Assembly: GCA_024803745.1 (NCBI GenBank)
Contig: JANJXV010000014.1
Span: forward strand, 1,845,001-1,909,000
Source of the DNA: Megascapheus bottae
Lineage: Eukaryota; Chordata; Mammalia; Rodentia; Geomyidae
Direction of reading: 5' to 3'
Length of the DNA stretch: 64,000 nt
A program made the translations under genes and the position numbers. Below are positions 35,269 to 46,657 of the stretch, piece by piece. Below the pieces are notes generated by a model. That model did no database searches. It saw only the letters and a program-made list of their open reading frames with translations, and was not told the origin of the DNA. How positions within the stretch are numbered: position 1 is the first letter of the stretch; each line of letters begins with the position of its first letter.

Positions 35269-35684
35269 CAATAATTTACTAGCTGTCCATGTTTATTCTT
35301 TAACGCAGCAGTGACTTAATACTGTTAGGAATCCAAAAACAATAGAATTGGATTATATATAATATAGAGTATATAATCTGATTATATATGTACATATGTA
35401 TATGTGTTCATATATACACAATTTACTTTGTAGTTAATTTTGTTTATAATTTAGACTAATATCAATCTAGAAATTAATTTCTTCAATTATAATGTTCAAT
35501 AAAAAACTTTTTCAACTACAAATATAGAAAAAACATAAATCTGGCTTGAGATATAACTTATTTTGATGTATGAATTTAATAATCCCTGTAACAGAATCTT
35601 CCAGTTACAAAGATATCTGCAACAGAGAAGGTTTTTGCTTTAGCTATAGACAGATAACCTGATTTCAAGTAGGTCTCCTTTTTC

Positions 35685-36092
35685 TTTTCTGTTTTTTGTT
35701 TGTTTATTTTGTTTGTTCTTGTTTTTGTCGGTCAGGGGCTAGAACTCTGGGCCTGGGTCCTGTCCCTGAGCTCCTCAGCTCAAGGCTACCACTCCTTGAA
35801 CGACAGCCCCACTTCCCATTTTCTAGTGATTAACTGGAGATAAGAGTCTCACAGTCTTTTTTTGGGGGGGAGGTCATGGAGCTTGAACTCCAGGCCCTGG
35901 GCACTGACCCTGAGCTCTTTAGCTCAAAGCTACCATGCTACCTTTGAGCCTCAGCCCCACTTCCTGTTTTCGTGGTTAATTGGAGATAAGTGTCTCACAG
36001 CTTTATATAGCCTGCGCTGGCTTTGAATCGTGATCCTCAGAACTCAGCCTCCAGAGTAGCTAAGGTTACAGCTGTGAGCCACCACACCAGGC
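35685..36092 (-). mobile_element. 7SL-Geo SINE doublet within one TSD
   Basis: A full-length copy (about 35861-36092, minus) is followed in its transcription direction by a second copy lacking the 7SL part (about 35715-35858). Each has its own Geo half (GGGGCTAGAACTCTGGGCCT and GGAGCTTGAACTCCAGGCCC) and linker (TTAACTGGAGATAAGAGTCT and TTAATTGGAGATAAGTGTCT). A perfect 14-bp duplication AGGTCTCCTTTTTC (35671-35684 and 36093-36106) flanks the pair, and none is seen between them. Confidence 0.9.
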
Positions 36093-36106
36093 AGGTCTCC
36101 TTTTTC

Positions 36107-36933
36107 ATTTGTAGGAAATGTAGGTTCTGGATCCTGTATTACTTTTGAATATTTTATCTGAGCTATTTGTAATGGAGTATACTGTTATTTGACTGTTTAA
36201 CCAACAAAGAGCAAAGTTGCTGCTTACCTGTCCTTTTGTAGCTTCAAGGGTTCCGTTCCATAACCAAAGGATAAAAAATCTGTACATGTACATGCATAGC
36301 GCCTATCAATATCTTCCTATTTAAATAATCTGTATTTTATATATAATATGTACTATAACATAGAACATGGATAAGCTGTTATGTTATATCACTCAGGGCA
36401 GAGTAATATGGAATGAGGTAGCATAAATTTATTATACACATCTTGTTTTCAACATTTTTTTCTGTTCATGTTGATTAAACCTCTAGATATGGAACCTAAA
36501 GATATAAAGAGCTATGAACTTTGACTGTTTTGACTCATGTAGATAATTCTGAAATGATCTTAAAAAAAGGATATATGTATCTTTAAGCATTGTGCAATCT
36601 GAGTCAATTTACCAGCATAGAGCTTGAGACATAATATATTTTTGAAAAGAAAAATATATCTATTGAATGCACTAGTAAGAGCTCAGCTTCTACTTTATTG
36701 GAATTATATAAGAGGGAAATAGGAACTTCACTTGACTTTTGAGGCACCTAAGTCTGAGTTTTTTACTTAGTAGGAAAAAATGTGTACAGTAAGTTACATA
36801 CTATTTTTGGAAGATAAGATAATTTCAAAATCTCATTAGAATGTTGTATTTCTCATAATAAGAAATTTTCTGAGAAACCATCTTTGTCTTATCCATTTTA
36901 ATAGCCACAGTGTGCATATAGAACTTACCTTTA
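36107..36933. other. Unique AT-rich sequence
   Basis: Nothing recognisable before the L1 insertion whose upstream target duplication is at 36921-36933. Confidence 0.45.
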
Positions 36934-38386
36934 GTCTCTTCAACAAGTGGTGCTGGCAGAACTGGTTAAGCACCTGCAGAAAACTTAAGCTGGATCCTTC
37001 TATGTCACCCTTTACCAGGATTAGTTGTAAATGGATCAAAGACCTCAAGATAAAAGTAGATACCCCTAAATCTTTACAAGAAGGAATAGGAGATACACTA
37101 GGTCTCCTTGGCACAGGTCGAAACTTTCTTAATAAAGGCCCAGAAACACAACAAATCAGAAAATATCGGATAAGTGGGACTGCATTAAACTGCAGAGCTT
37201 CTGTATGGCAAAGTACATAGCTAGCAGGCTAAACAGAAATCCCACAGAGTTGGAGAAGATCTTCACCAATCATACATCAGACAAAGGCCTCATGTCTAAA
37301 ATATATCTACAACTAAAAAAATTAAATCTCTCCAAAACAAATCTTCAAAGAAACAAATCATCCAATTAAAAGATGGGCCAAAGACTTAAAGAGAGACATC
37401 TTTGAAGAAGGAATAAGAATGGCCTATAGACCACATGAAGAAATGCTCGACATCTCTGGCCATAAACGAGATGCAAATCAAAACAACTTTGAGATTCCAC
37501 TTCACTCCAGTTAGAATGATCATGATCAAGAAATCTAATAACAACAGATGCTGGTGGGGATGTGGCTAGGAGGGATCACTACTACACTGTTGGTGGGAGT
37601 GCAAACTTGTTCAACTACTATGGAAAGCAGTATGGCAGTTCCTCAAAAGACTAAACATAGAGCTCCCTTATGACCAACCAATCCTTCTTGGCATTTAGCC
37701 AAAAGTCCAAAAGCAAGGACATCCTAAATCCACTAGCACAATGGTGTTTATTGCAGCACTATTTACCATAGCAAAGAAATGGAACCAACCCAGATGCCCC
37801 TCAGAAGATGTGATACTTGTACACAATGCAATTCTATTCTGCCACCAGAATGACATCACCCCATTTGTGAGGAAATGGAAAGAATCCTATTAAATAAAAA
37901 AAATCATATGAAGTGAAGTAAGCTAGACCCAAAGGAACATAGACTCAATGGTTTCTCTTATTTGTAATAATCAATACACATCTAGAATTCACCTAGTAGA
38001 GGATTACAGTACACAATACATAGATACATACGGTCATATAGGATGAGGCTAAATGAAAGGCTCTGTATGATACAGAAATAAGAGGTTTATCTTGTGTGAT
38101 TTTTCTTCTTAGTGTGCTATGTTATTTCTCTTCTCCTTTGTTGCCCTTTGATTAATCTCATATTGTTACAGTATCTGAGTTTGTTACCTGGCATATTGTC
38201 TATACCTTATCTGTTTATTTGAAATAGGAAGGGGAAGGGGGGAAAACAAGATGATTGGAAGGGGGTGTGGGGAGGGAATGGGGACAAAAACATGAGAAGG
38301 GGTATCAATGTGTGAGAAGTAGTGGACCTACTATCTGGTGAATATAAATGTAACCCCTCTATACATTTCAATAAAAATTAAGAAAA
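36934..38386 (+). pseudogene. 5'-truncated L1: ORF2 C-terminal part and 3' UTR
   Basis: A 1.45-kb insertion starts within ORF2 at GTCTCTTCAACAAGTGGTGC and runs to the tail after AATAAAAATTAAG. A 13-bp duplication flanks it (GAACTTACCTTTA 36921-36933; GAATTTACCTTTA 38387-38399; one mismatch). Coding blocks for TEWEKIF-like, HLTPV, NNRCW and [14 protein letters not shown] motifs are visible at nucleotide level but broken by indels and stops. The 3' UTR has a purine-rich GGAAGGGGAAGGGGGG block near 38226. It is a dead copy. Confidence 0.93.
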
Positions 38387-38399
38387 GAATTTACCTTTA

Positions 38400-39461
38400 A
38401 TCATAAATAGAAGTCAGAAGAGAGCCTGGGATTCCATCCCGTATGATTTGCATCATATCTCCACATTTTAGTAGAAGTTACATAGATGGTGCTTGTGTGC
38501 TTCTATGCTCTTTATAAATTAATATGCATGTTAGCATGTCCCTTTTAAGGGCTTAGAAGTTAGAGCTACTGAATTATATCTCATACTTTCAGAAACTGAA
38601 CATGCACTTGAAATTGCTTTGGCAGGTATCTGTTTTGACTTTTCTCTCAATGTTCACATTTATGTCGGGACTAGTGTCACATGATGGGATTGGGGAGCAA
38701 AAGGTGTACCTTGCCCCTGTGTCATTGCCTGCTATGGAACCTCATCGTTTCTTCAATCTAAATTTTTTAACTAACTCTTTGAATCGAATCTTCAGGACAT
38801 TTGTGCTAATCCTACAGCTTCAAAACAAAATCATTTTGAACATGGAAAAAAATCTGAACAATTTCTGAAAGCACAAAGCAGGTATTTTCTTCAAACTCAA
38901 GTAACTGAAATAACTGAAGAGATTTAGTTCAAATTGCAAATAAATTCGCTTTTGGATTGAGACAAGACAAGAAAAATATCATACTCAAAGGTCAAAAGGA
39001 ACTTTTGGAGCAAGTTATAAACAGAAAATAGGGATATCGAATTGTAAAGTTAATTCAACAATAAGGTAAGGTCATGACACCTTGGCAAGTATTTCTTTTT
39101 AAATTATTTTTTAACTTACTGTGTTAATATAGCATCTTATTTTCACTGACTCTTAGAGAATTTTGTTGTTTTTTTCCCTTTCTGTATGTGTATGCCACTT
39201 CTCACTTATATCCTGCCTTTCTCTAGAATACATATTCCTGTGGTTAGTATGATTTCAAATTCCCAATGAGAAATAACTGTTTAGAATAACATTAATTTTC
39301 TAAGTACAAATTTCCTCAACCTCAATCAATTTTGGTATAAGTGAGCCAAAGTGGAAAACATGAGAGACAGGTACTTTTAAGCACAAAACCAGTTAAGATT
39401 TATTAGTAAGCACAAGGACAATTGGAATAACTTTTGTTCTCCAACAGTTTCATACTGAGTC
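38400..39461. other. Unique sequence
   Basis: No recognisable element in about 1.06 kb. A plus-strand open frame at 38602-38868 (88 codons) begins with a hydrophobic stretch but has no supported splice sites or family. Confidence 0.4.
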
Positions 39462-39680
39462 AGGTAGCAGCGGCATATACATGTAATCCTAGCTCCTCAG
39501 GAAGCTGAGTCCTAAAGGGGCTGAGTCCTTCACTATTTGAAGATGTCAGAGGTAGAAAAGTCTCAAAGACTCTAGCCATGTCTAGCAAAATGACAGGAGT
39601 ATGGTTCAAGTGGCAGTGCACCAACCAGGAGACAGAAAGCTGAGTGAGCATGAGGACCCTAAACTCAAAGCCCAGAACAG
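39462..39680 (+). mobile_element. Old 7SL+ID-type SINE
   Basis: ACATGTAATCCTAGCTCCTC AGGAAGCTGAG is the 7SL-derived 5' half. The linker AGAAAAGTCTCAAAGACTCT and the ID-type end TATGGTTCAAGTGGCAGTGC...GAGCATGAGGACCCTAAACT follow. Its tail continues into the purine microsatellite 39681-39753. Confidence 0.72.
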
Positions 39681-39753
39681 GAAAGTAGGAAGGAAAGAAG
39701 GAAGGAAGAAAGGGAGGGAGAGAGAGAAAGATGGAGAGAAAGAAAGAAAGAAA
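39681..39753. repeat. (GAAG/GAAA)n microsatellite at a SINE tail
   Basis: Polypurine GGAA/GAAG/GAAA steps grow directly from the 3' end of the SINE at 39462-39680. Confidence 0.93.
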
Positions 39754-39929
39754 AACTTTACATGGAGTTTCTGGACCAACAAGAAAATTTTATAGTAAGG
39801 CATTCATCATCATTCTAAATATGTCTGCTTAATAAGAGTCCTCAGTATTTTTTTCTCATTTTTAATTGGGTTGCTATTACACAGGATCTTAGATGAGGCA
39901 ATTCATAAGCAACAAAAATATTTATTTGA

Positions 39930-40262
39930 GGGAGTAGTACTTGGATTTGAACTCAGGGTCTCAGCTTGCTAGGCAGGTTAACCTTTTGCAGAATCATGCC
40001 ACCAGCCTTTTACTTTTTTTGGCTCTGGTTCTTTGGAGATAATATTTTATATTTTTTTAGGGCACATACCTGGACTGCGATCTTTCTGTTTTATACTTCC
40101 TGCCATAGGTGAGATGAAGACCATCTGCCAGCAAACCCAACTGGTTTTGTCTAGATGGAGCCTTATGAACAATTTTCCGCCCCCAGGCTGGCTTGGAACC
40201 TAAATCCTCCCCGTATCAACCTCCCAAATAGTTAGGATTGAAAGCATGAACTACCATGTCAG
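39930..40262 (-). mobile_element. Old ID / 7SL SINE fragments
   Basis: At 39930-40005 GTACTTGGATTTGAACTCAG GGTCTCAGCTTGCTAGGCAGG is an inverted ID-like monomer. At 40180-40262 CCCCCAGGCTGGCTTGGAAC and ACCTCCCAAATAGTTAGGAT are an inverted 7SL end. They may be two elements or one interrupted copy. Confidence 0.55.
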
Positions 40263-40265
40263 GCC

Positions 40266-40400
40266 TCATAGCTGAAATGTGTTACTGGTAGTCTGAGGCT
40301 GGCAAGTTCAAAGTGAAGGTGCCAGCAGATTCAGTATCTAGTAAGGGCTCGAACCATTTGGCTGCATCCTAGATCCTGGGGGAAGGGAAAATAGGGAATC
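40266..40400 (-). mobile_element. MaLR-type LTR fragment
   Basis: TAGTCTGAGGCTGGCAAGTTC and AAGGTGCCAGCAGATTCAGT ATCTAGTAAGGGCTCG match, in reverse complement, the same LTR region as the fragment at 12908 but a neighbouring section. It may extend to about 40500. No internal retroviral genes are present. Confidence 0.65.
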
Positions 40401-40510
40401 TACTTTCTATTTTGCTCCATTAGGGAAGCTATCTATCTGTTATGTCCTGAGCAAGGGATTACCAATGTACCTTAAATCATCACTTTTCTCTCACCTGTTA
40501 GCATAGACAG

Positions 40511-41126
40511 GCAACAAAATGGTCTTGGACTTAGTACCTAGTTAGTTCTTTTGCTATCTCACTGGGCTGAATGATCCTTGGAGAACGGGTGCCTCAGGCA
40601 TTTGAATCTTTGCAACCCCAGTATTCAGTATTAGTGCTTTGCACAATGGCATGTGACTTTGCAACCTTTGCTGAATAAACGAGTACAGTATATACCACCT
40701 TATTTGAAGATTTATTACAGAGAGTTTTGACCAAGCATGGCAAATAATTACAAATAAATAAATGAGTAAGAAATTGCAAATTTTCCTGATCATATACTCT
40801 GCAGCTCTTTTGGATATGGAGAAGTTCTCAGGCAGCACCACAATCTCTTCTATGGTATTTAGATCATGGTCTGATGATCGACCAGTGTCACCCTGGCCTT
40901 CACTTTATGAAATACACTTCCCACTAGAGGCACTAGAGACATGGGTCTATTTCAATTGAAGTCACTTTTTAAAGTAGAGTCACATTCAAACTATAGTTCT
41001 TCAGTGGTGCTAGCTATGTTTTAAGCATTCAATAACCAGATGAAGCTATGGCTAGTGTCCTGGGCAGTGCAGCCAGTAGATACCTCCATTGTTTGAAACA
41101 CTTCTGTTGGATACATTACTTTTTTC
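40511..41126. other. Unique sequence
   Basis: Nothing recognised. Open frames on both strands here are short and unsupported. Confidence 0.4.
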
Positions 41127-41256
41127 AGAAGAAGACAGAGGAGGAAGAGGAGGAGGAGGAGGAGGAGGAAGAGAAGGGGAAGAAGAGGAAGAAGAAGAAG
41201 AAGAGGAAGAGGAGGAGGAGGAGGAAAAGAAGGGGAAGAAGAGGAAGAAGAAGAAA
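41127..41256. repeat. (GAR)n polypurine triplet tract
   Basis: About 130 bp of uninterrupted purines in GAG and GAA steps, with the block GAAGAGGAAGAAGAAGAA occurring twice (an internal duplication of about 60 bp). All frames stay open, giving Glu/Lys/Gly-rich or, on the minus strand, Ser/Pro/Leu-rich pseudo-proteins. Confidence 0.96.
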
Positions 41257-41410
41257 ACAAATGGTGTTCCCAAAACAAGGTAAAAGTTAATGTGCTTGGT
41301 TTAAGTGAGAACATGAACATTTTAGATTTTGTTGCAAGATGCCATGTCCTTAATTTCCATTAAAACAAAAAAAGTCAGGTCGTGTGATGTTAAAAATCAA
41401 TCAAGAATCC

Positions 41411-41598
41411 TCAGCTGGGATTTTGGCCTCGTGGTGGAGTGCTTGACTAGCATGCACAAAAACCTGGGTTCGATTCCTCAGTACATAATAAAAAGCCGGA
41501 AGTGGCTGTGGCCCAAGTGGTAGAACTCTAGCCTTGAGAAAGTCCAAGGACAGGACAGTGCTCAGGCCCTGAGTTCAAGGCCCAGGACTGGAAAAACA
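41411..41598 (+). mobile_element. IDL-Geo SINE with 12-bp TSD
   Basis: Full-length and fairly young: CAGCTGGGATTTTGGCCTCG, GGGTTCGATTCCTCAGTACA, AAGTGGTAGAACTCTAGCCT. A short GGACA duplication (AAGGACAGGACAGTG) lies in Geo. Flanking repeat AATCAAGAATCC at 41399-41410 and 41599-41610. Confidence 0.94.
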
Positions 41599-41610
41599 AA
41601 TCAAGAATCC

Positions 41611-42843
41611 ATAGCACAGTACTGAACTCTATATTCTGAGAATTTGAAGATATTCTTTAATAGTGGTTTCCTTGGAACTATGTTCATGTGGATACCAAGG
41701 GTTTACCGTACATTTTTTGTATAACCCATAAAAATAACTATATATCAAGCTGTATGTCTTGATAGATTTGTCATCTCTTTTATGCCTAAATATTCACTTT
41801 TGCTAATTTAATTTTTAATATACATTATTAGCATATGTCAATTGTACAAAGAGTGTTGTAATATTCTTAGATAGAAAGACACTTTTATTTGAAGCAAGTT
41901 AGTCACAATTTTGGTTGATGCATTCATTGTTCAAAGTAATAGCCAGTAGCAACCTATTTAAATTTAAATAAAATAAATTTAATATTTAATTCCTCACTGA
42001 TGCTAACCATGTTTTAAGTATTAATTAGTCACATGTACTTGATAGTGCAGATGGGACATTTCTATTATTTAAAAAAAATCTGTTGTATTCATGGGTCTCT
42101 AGAAATTGCCTATCTTTGGTGGCATTTCAAATTCTTTTGCAATGTAAATAATCATATTCAAACTACTGCCTTTGAAAACCTGATGGTAACATAGCCAGGT
42201 TATTCAAATAGTCTTGAAATAATATTCTGTCATACAATCAGTCATTTTTACAAATACTGTAATAGTCTCTAAGTGTAAAGATATTCAGGAAAATAAAATA
42301 CTAAGACTAGTGAACCAATTTAATGACCTAAGCTGGACATTTTAATACATCTCCCTCCTAAGACACTAGGGAAATTATAGCAAAAATATTTTAAGTGTAA
42401 CAATCTCATGATTTGTCTACCCTCAACAGACAAGGTAAATTTTTTAAAATCTGGAATAAAACAAAGTAAGCAAATTGTAGAAAGCATATATATATATATA
42501 TTTATATGTATCTTTTTGTCAAGTGACTTTGCACTTATTTGCCTGCTTTGGCTAATAAATATTAGTGGATGAAACATGAGCTGAGCTGAGCTTTTAATAT
42601 GTTTACATATTCTCTGTCTTTGTCTCCTTCCCTTCATCTATCCCTCCCTCTCTCCCGGATCTATTCTTCATTAACAACATGCTTCGAACAGTTGCTGGAA
42701 CTGAATGAAAAGCACATGTAACAATCTTTTTTTTTCTTTTACTTGGAACAATCTTGAATTTCATCCAAAGGATGGATAAAGCAGAGTGAGTAAATAAAGG
42801 TTAATTTGACTTTGGGGGATTTATGTTATGTACATTATGTTTT

Positions 42844-42880
<37 letters not shown>

Positions 42881-43479
42881 AGATATGTCTTTATGTCCAA
42901 CAAAAAGCAAATCATGTTTTAAGCTTTGATTTCTCCATGCACATTGCTCATTCTGACCCATAGAGAAAGGCAAAACTCCAGGTTTTTGGACTTGAACTAG
43001 TCCTGAGAGATCATTTTATCCTTTTTAACAATAGGATAGAGGAAAAAGTATTTTGAAATCTTGCTTGAGTTGAGCTAGCACAGAGACACATGGAATTACT
43101 GTTTTGATTTGGCATGGATAGAACAAAGCTAATATTTTTATTTTTGTAACCTCAATGAATCTTGTGTAAACTCATTATAACAGTATGAGCTTTGTGGACC
43201 ATTTACATTACAATAACATATTTCTGGGACAGAGATCTCCTGCTGGTATGGAAAATGCTGCTTTTTAAGTGGAATCAATCCCAATTTCCATAAACTGTCC
43301 AATAACTGCATTATCCATTCCTATATCTTTTCTTATCTGATGCTACTAAGTTTTCACAGTCACTATAAGCTGAGTCAGGATTTGGGAGCTGAAATTTACA
43401 GAAGTGCTTCTGAATTACTGAAAGACCTTTAACCTGAACAGAAGTCCAAATTCATTTATGTGATATTTAAGGCTGATTT
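41611..43479. other. Unique AT-rich sequence with (TCTA)n at 42845-42882
   Basis: A tetranucleotide array of about nine units at 42845-42882 and a short TA run at 42487-42502. No gene recognised in about 1.9 kb. Confidence 0.5.
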
Positions 43480-43612
43480 CTCTGTGTCTCTGTGTCTCTG
43501 TGTCTGTGTCTGTGTCTGTGTCTGTGTCTGTGTCTCTCTGTGTCTCTGTCTCTCTGTGTCTCTGTCTCTCTCTCTGTGTCTCTGTCTCTCTCTGTCTCTC
43601 TCTGTCTCTCTG

Positions 43613-43665
<53 letters not shown>
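43480..43665. repeat. (TCTGTG / TCTC)n array, 186 bp
   Basis: Starts with TCTGTG hexamers and grades into mixed TCTG/TCTC units and finally about 40 bp of pure TC. Several 73-121-codon frames over it on both strands are artefacts of the period. Confidence 0.97.
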
Positions 43666-43667
<2 letters not shown>

Positions 43668-43889
43668 ATCTCTTTGGTCAGTGTTCTTGGCATGCTTGAC
43701 ACTGCTGTTCCCGGAGCCTGAGTGGTTCCAGTTTAAGGACTTGCAAGCTTTCTCAGTGATGGTTCCTCTTCCTCCATTTTGCTTCATCTGGCTCATGGCA
43801 AATCAACATTTCTCTCCTTCCCTCACTCTCTTCTTCCTTCCTGTTCTCCAACCTTGATACCTTTCTCCTTCTTTGACTCAACTCTTTAT

Positions 43890-43970
43890 TTACTTCCTTT
43901 CTTCTACAAATATTTATTGAGAATCTTTTAGATGCCAGCAATTGAAGACACATTAATAGGCACAGCACTA
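43890..43970 (-). mobile_element. L2-type fossil
   Basis: CTACAAATATTTATTGAGAA TC, TAGATGCCAGCAATTG and AATAGGCACAGCACTATG follow the inverted L2 3'-end wording (AAATATTTATTGAGCACC, TGTGCCAGGCACTG). Ancient and short. Confidence 0.5.
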
Positions 43971-44224
43971 TGTATCTTCACAGAGAGAGGCCATGGAAGT
44001 GTTTGGATGAGGGGTACAGAACTTATTCTACTCTCTGAGAGAGTTTAGAGGATGCAACTAAATGATAAAAGCGTTGCATGTAGCCTGTAGAACAAAGATA
44101 CAGAGAACTAGTCATGCTTATTTGTGAGAAAAAAGACCAAAATGAAACCTGACAATCTTTAAGTATAAATAAGGATGAATAAATGCAGCAGTGCTGTTCA
44201 GTAGGCATTATGTTGAAAATAAGA

Positions 44225-44390
44225 TATACAACTTATGAGTGGGGATGAGAAGGAAAAATGGGAGAGAGCAAAGGTAGGGGAAGCAATTGTCCAAAAAGAA
44301 AAGTAATCATTACCTAACTTATGTAACTGTGATTCCTTTGTACATCACCTTTATAATAGCAATATTCTTTTTGAATAAATAAATAATAAT
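44225..44390 (+). mobile_element. L1 3' end, older type
   Basis: ACCTAACTTATGTAACTGTG ATTCCTTTGTACATCACC then TTTATAATAGCAATATTC and an AAATAA-rich tail match the older L1 3' UTR at 19130-19195. A purine-rich block (GGGATGAGAAGGAAAAATGG) precedes it as in other copies. Confidence 0.75.
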
Positions 44391-46260
44391 GACGTTAGAT
44401 GTGAGAAAGTCCCATTAGTCATTAGCAGACTGAAGGTTTAGTCCATTTGAAGACAGACGTCTTGTAGAGATTCAAAGACAGAAAATTCATTAAGTTTTCC
44501 AATCAGATTGCCAAAAATGAAAAGCCATACATCTAGCTTTGGATGTTTTCAGCAATCCAAAGTAAAGAATATTTAGGTTAATGGCTCAGGCCTATTCAAG
44601 CTAAATAAATGGACACTGTATTCATAAAAGCTACAGTTTGGAGGAAGGAATAATACAAAATCAACATCAGTGGAGTCTATCTATAATCTTGAAAAGAGGC
44701 ATAAAGAATTGGAAAGCTAAAATTGGAGCCAAGCATGTTGATATAAATTCAAATGAAGGCTAAGTCATAAAAGAAGTGAGGTAGCATAGAAACCATACCA
44801 TCTCACTTAAAGGACAAGAGGAGTCATTCTGCAGAGCAGAGAAATTCTTGCAAGTTCACATAAGGAAGTCAAAAATTAAAGATGCAAATCAGTAGGCCTT
44901 TGCAAGCATTCTCAGACCCTGTCACGACTGTGCAACCTAGTCTGAGAGAGCAACATGAATCATCTATAGTAGTCTGGATTGTTGGCAGAGTTGAGAAAGG
45001 GAAATAAACCAGTGGTATGGCTGAAATAAATCCTAGAAACTGAGCAGTAAGTGCACCAAAAATGATCCTGACAGATATGTCAATCAGATTGGAAGTATCT
45101 AAACAAGTGCAGAATGGAGCCATAAGAAAAATCACAAAAGAAAAGCTAAAAATCAAAAGGTTTTGAAAACTCTACAGGATGCCATAGAAAGGAAAGGCTA
45201 TTAAGACAGATCATTACAAAGGATGAGTCTGTAGAGCTGACCAAGATTACAAAGAAAATCTTTCTGGAGTGATAATGGTGAAAAGGGACACAAAGATGTG
45301 TGCATGTGGGCTCAAGGGACAGAGTCAGGGGACTTAGAGCAAGCTCACCACATGCAGGGAATTTAAGAGAGGTGGTTGGCAGAAAAGAATGCAATGTTAT
45401 TAGGGAATATGTCTCTTTCAGCCAAGTGCTAGCTTCTGAATCCAAACAAGTGAATGAGTGAAGGGAAGATTTGCAATTGGATAAAGAGCATTTAAAAGGC
45501 ACATCCGTGCATCACAGAAATCAGCTCCTGGAAAAGGCCTGTTGGGTGAAAGAGTTCACCGACTCACCTGATGCACTGTAGTTCCTGGCAGGCAACTGGC
45601 AAATGCTGTGTCCAGTCGGGTTCCAGACTAGAAGAATCTTGTGCACAGCAGGAAACGTTCAATTATTATATAAAAACCAGGACGTAAATTCTCATGTACT
45701 AACCACTTTTGACAGATGCAATAGGAGTTTAGACTCTGTGCGATAGCAGTAGAAAGTCTCTGGGAGAAAAAGCTCCAGGGGACAATGTGCACTCACTGTA
45801 AAAGGAAGGAAAAACAAATCAAAGGTAAAAGCCAGGAATGAGCTGGGGATAAAGGTGTATAGATAAGAGGAGCAAGCCACTGACACCCTCAGAGTCACCT
45901 TGGTAAAACTTTAAGTATGTCAGTGAAAACCACTCAACTGCTATTAGAAGCAACTGGAATGAAAGACTTAAGCCAAGTAGAGTCTAGTATGGGATACTGA
46001 TAAGTCTATTACATACCTGGTCTATGACCATGTCTAGTGTCTTTTAAAAGTGATGCAGGGGTGGGAAAAGTCATTTTATTCAATGCAGAACTACATAACT
46101 TGAGAATAGGGATGGGGTGAGGAAAGATAGGAGAGAACGATGGAAGGGGGGATATTGTGTAAAATGCAGAGTACTCATAACTTGGCTTTTGAAGTAGATA
46201 CACCTTTATCCAAGTACTTAATAAAAGTAAATATATATGTGTATATCTATATATACATTA
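44391..46260. other. Purine-biased sequence of unknown origin
   Basis: About 1.9 kb rich in A and G on the plus strand, so that the minus strand stays open for 95 and 118 codons (45156-44869; 45502-45146). The texture is that of an old long interspersed element or a decayed LTR-element interior, but I cannot match it to a family. A TATAAAAACC at about 45669 lacks a recognisable promoter context. Confidence 0.3.
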
Positions 46261-46442
46261 CTGGTCCTAAGGTTTGGACTCAGGGCCTGAGCACTGTTTT
46301 GGGGCTCTCTCAAGGCTAGTGCTCTACCACTTGAGCCAGAGCATCATTTCCAGCTTTTTCTATGTATGTGATACTGAAGAATGGAACCCAGGTCTTTGCG
46401 CATCTAGGCAAGCACTTTATCACTAGGCCAAACTCCTGGCCC
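46261..46442 (-). mobile_element. IDL-Geo SINE, diverged
   Basis: GGTTTGGACTCAGGGCCTGA, AGTGCTCTACCACTTGAGCC, GGAACCCAGGTCTTTGCG, CACTAGGCCAAACTCCTGGC. The A-tail has eroded, merging into TA-rich flanking sequence on the tail side. Confidence 0.9.
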
Positions 46443-46657
46443 TGAAATAAATATTTTCTAAAAATGATAATGGGATAGAAAGGGTCATGCTATGTGTTTA
46501 TGTGATCTTAGTTTTGTCCTGGTAACTATTAAAACCACTATTTTGCTGGAGGAAAATTCAGCAGGAACTGGTTATGGCCATGCCTAAAACTTCAAGCAAC
46601 AAATAAAGCAGGCATTCCCAGCCCATTATGTTTCCAGGAACAGGGTCTTTTATTCTT

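Noticed and set aside
36836..37114. A 92-codon minus-strand frame
   Set aside because: Antisense of L1 ORF2 sequence; the equivalent antisense frames appear at 17851-18066 and 47039-47296.
41021..41320. Acidic or Ser/Pro-rich proteins on either strand
   Set aside because: Artefacts of the GAR triplet tract.
43415..43857. Several 70-120-codon frames on both strands
   Set aside because: They read through the (TCTGTG/TCTC)n array and exist only because its period leaves many frames open.
45660..45690. TATA-box promoter at TATAAAAACC
   Set aside because: AT-rich sequence gives such matches by chance; no initiator, CpG island or downstream gene supports it.
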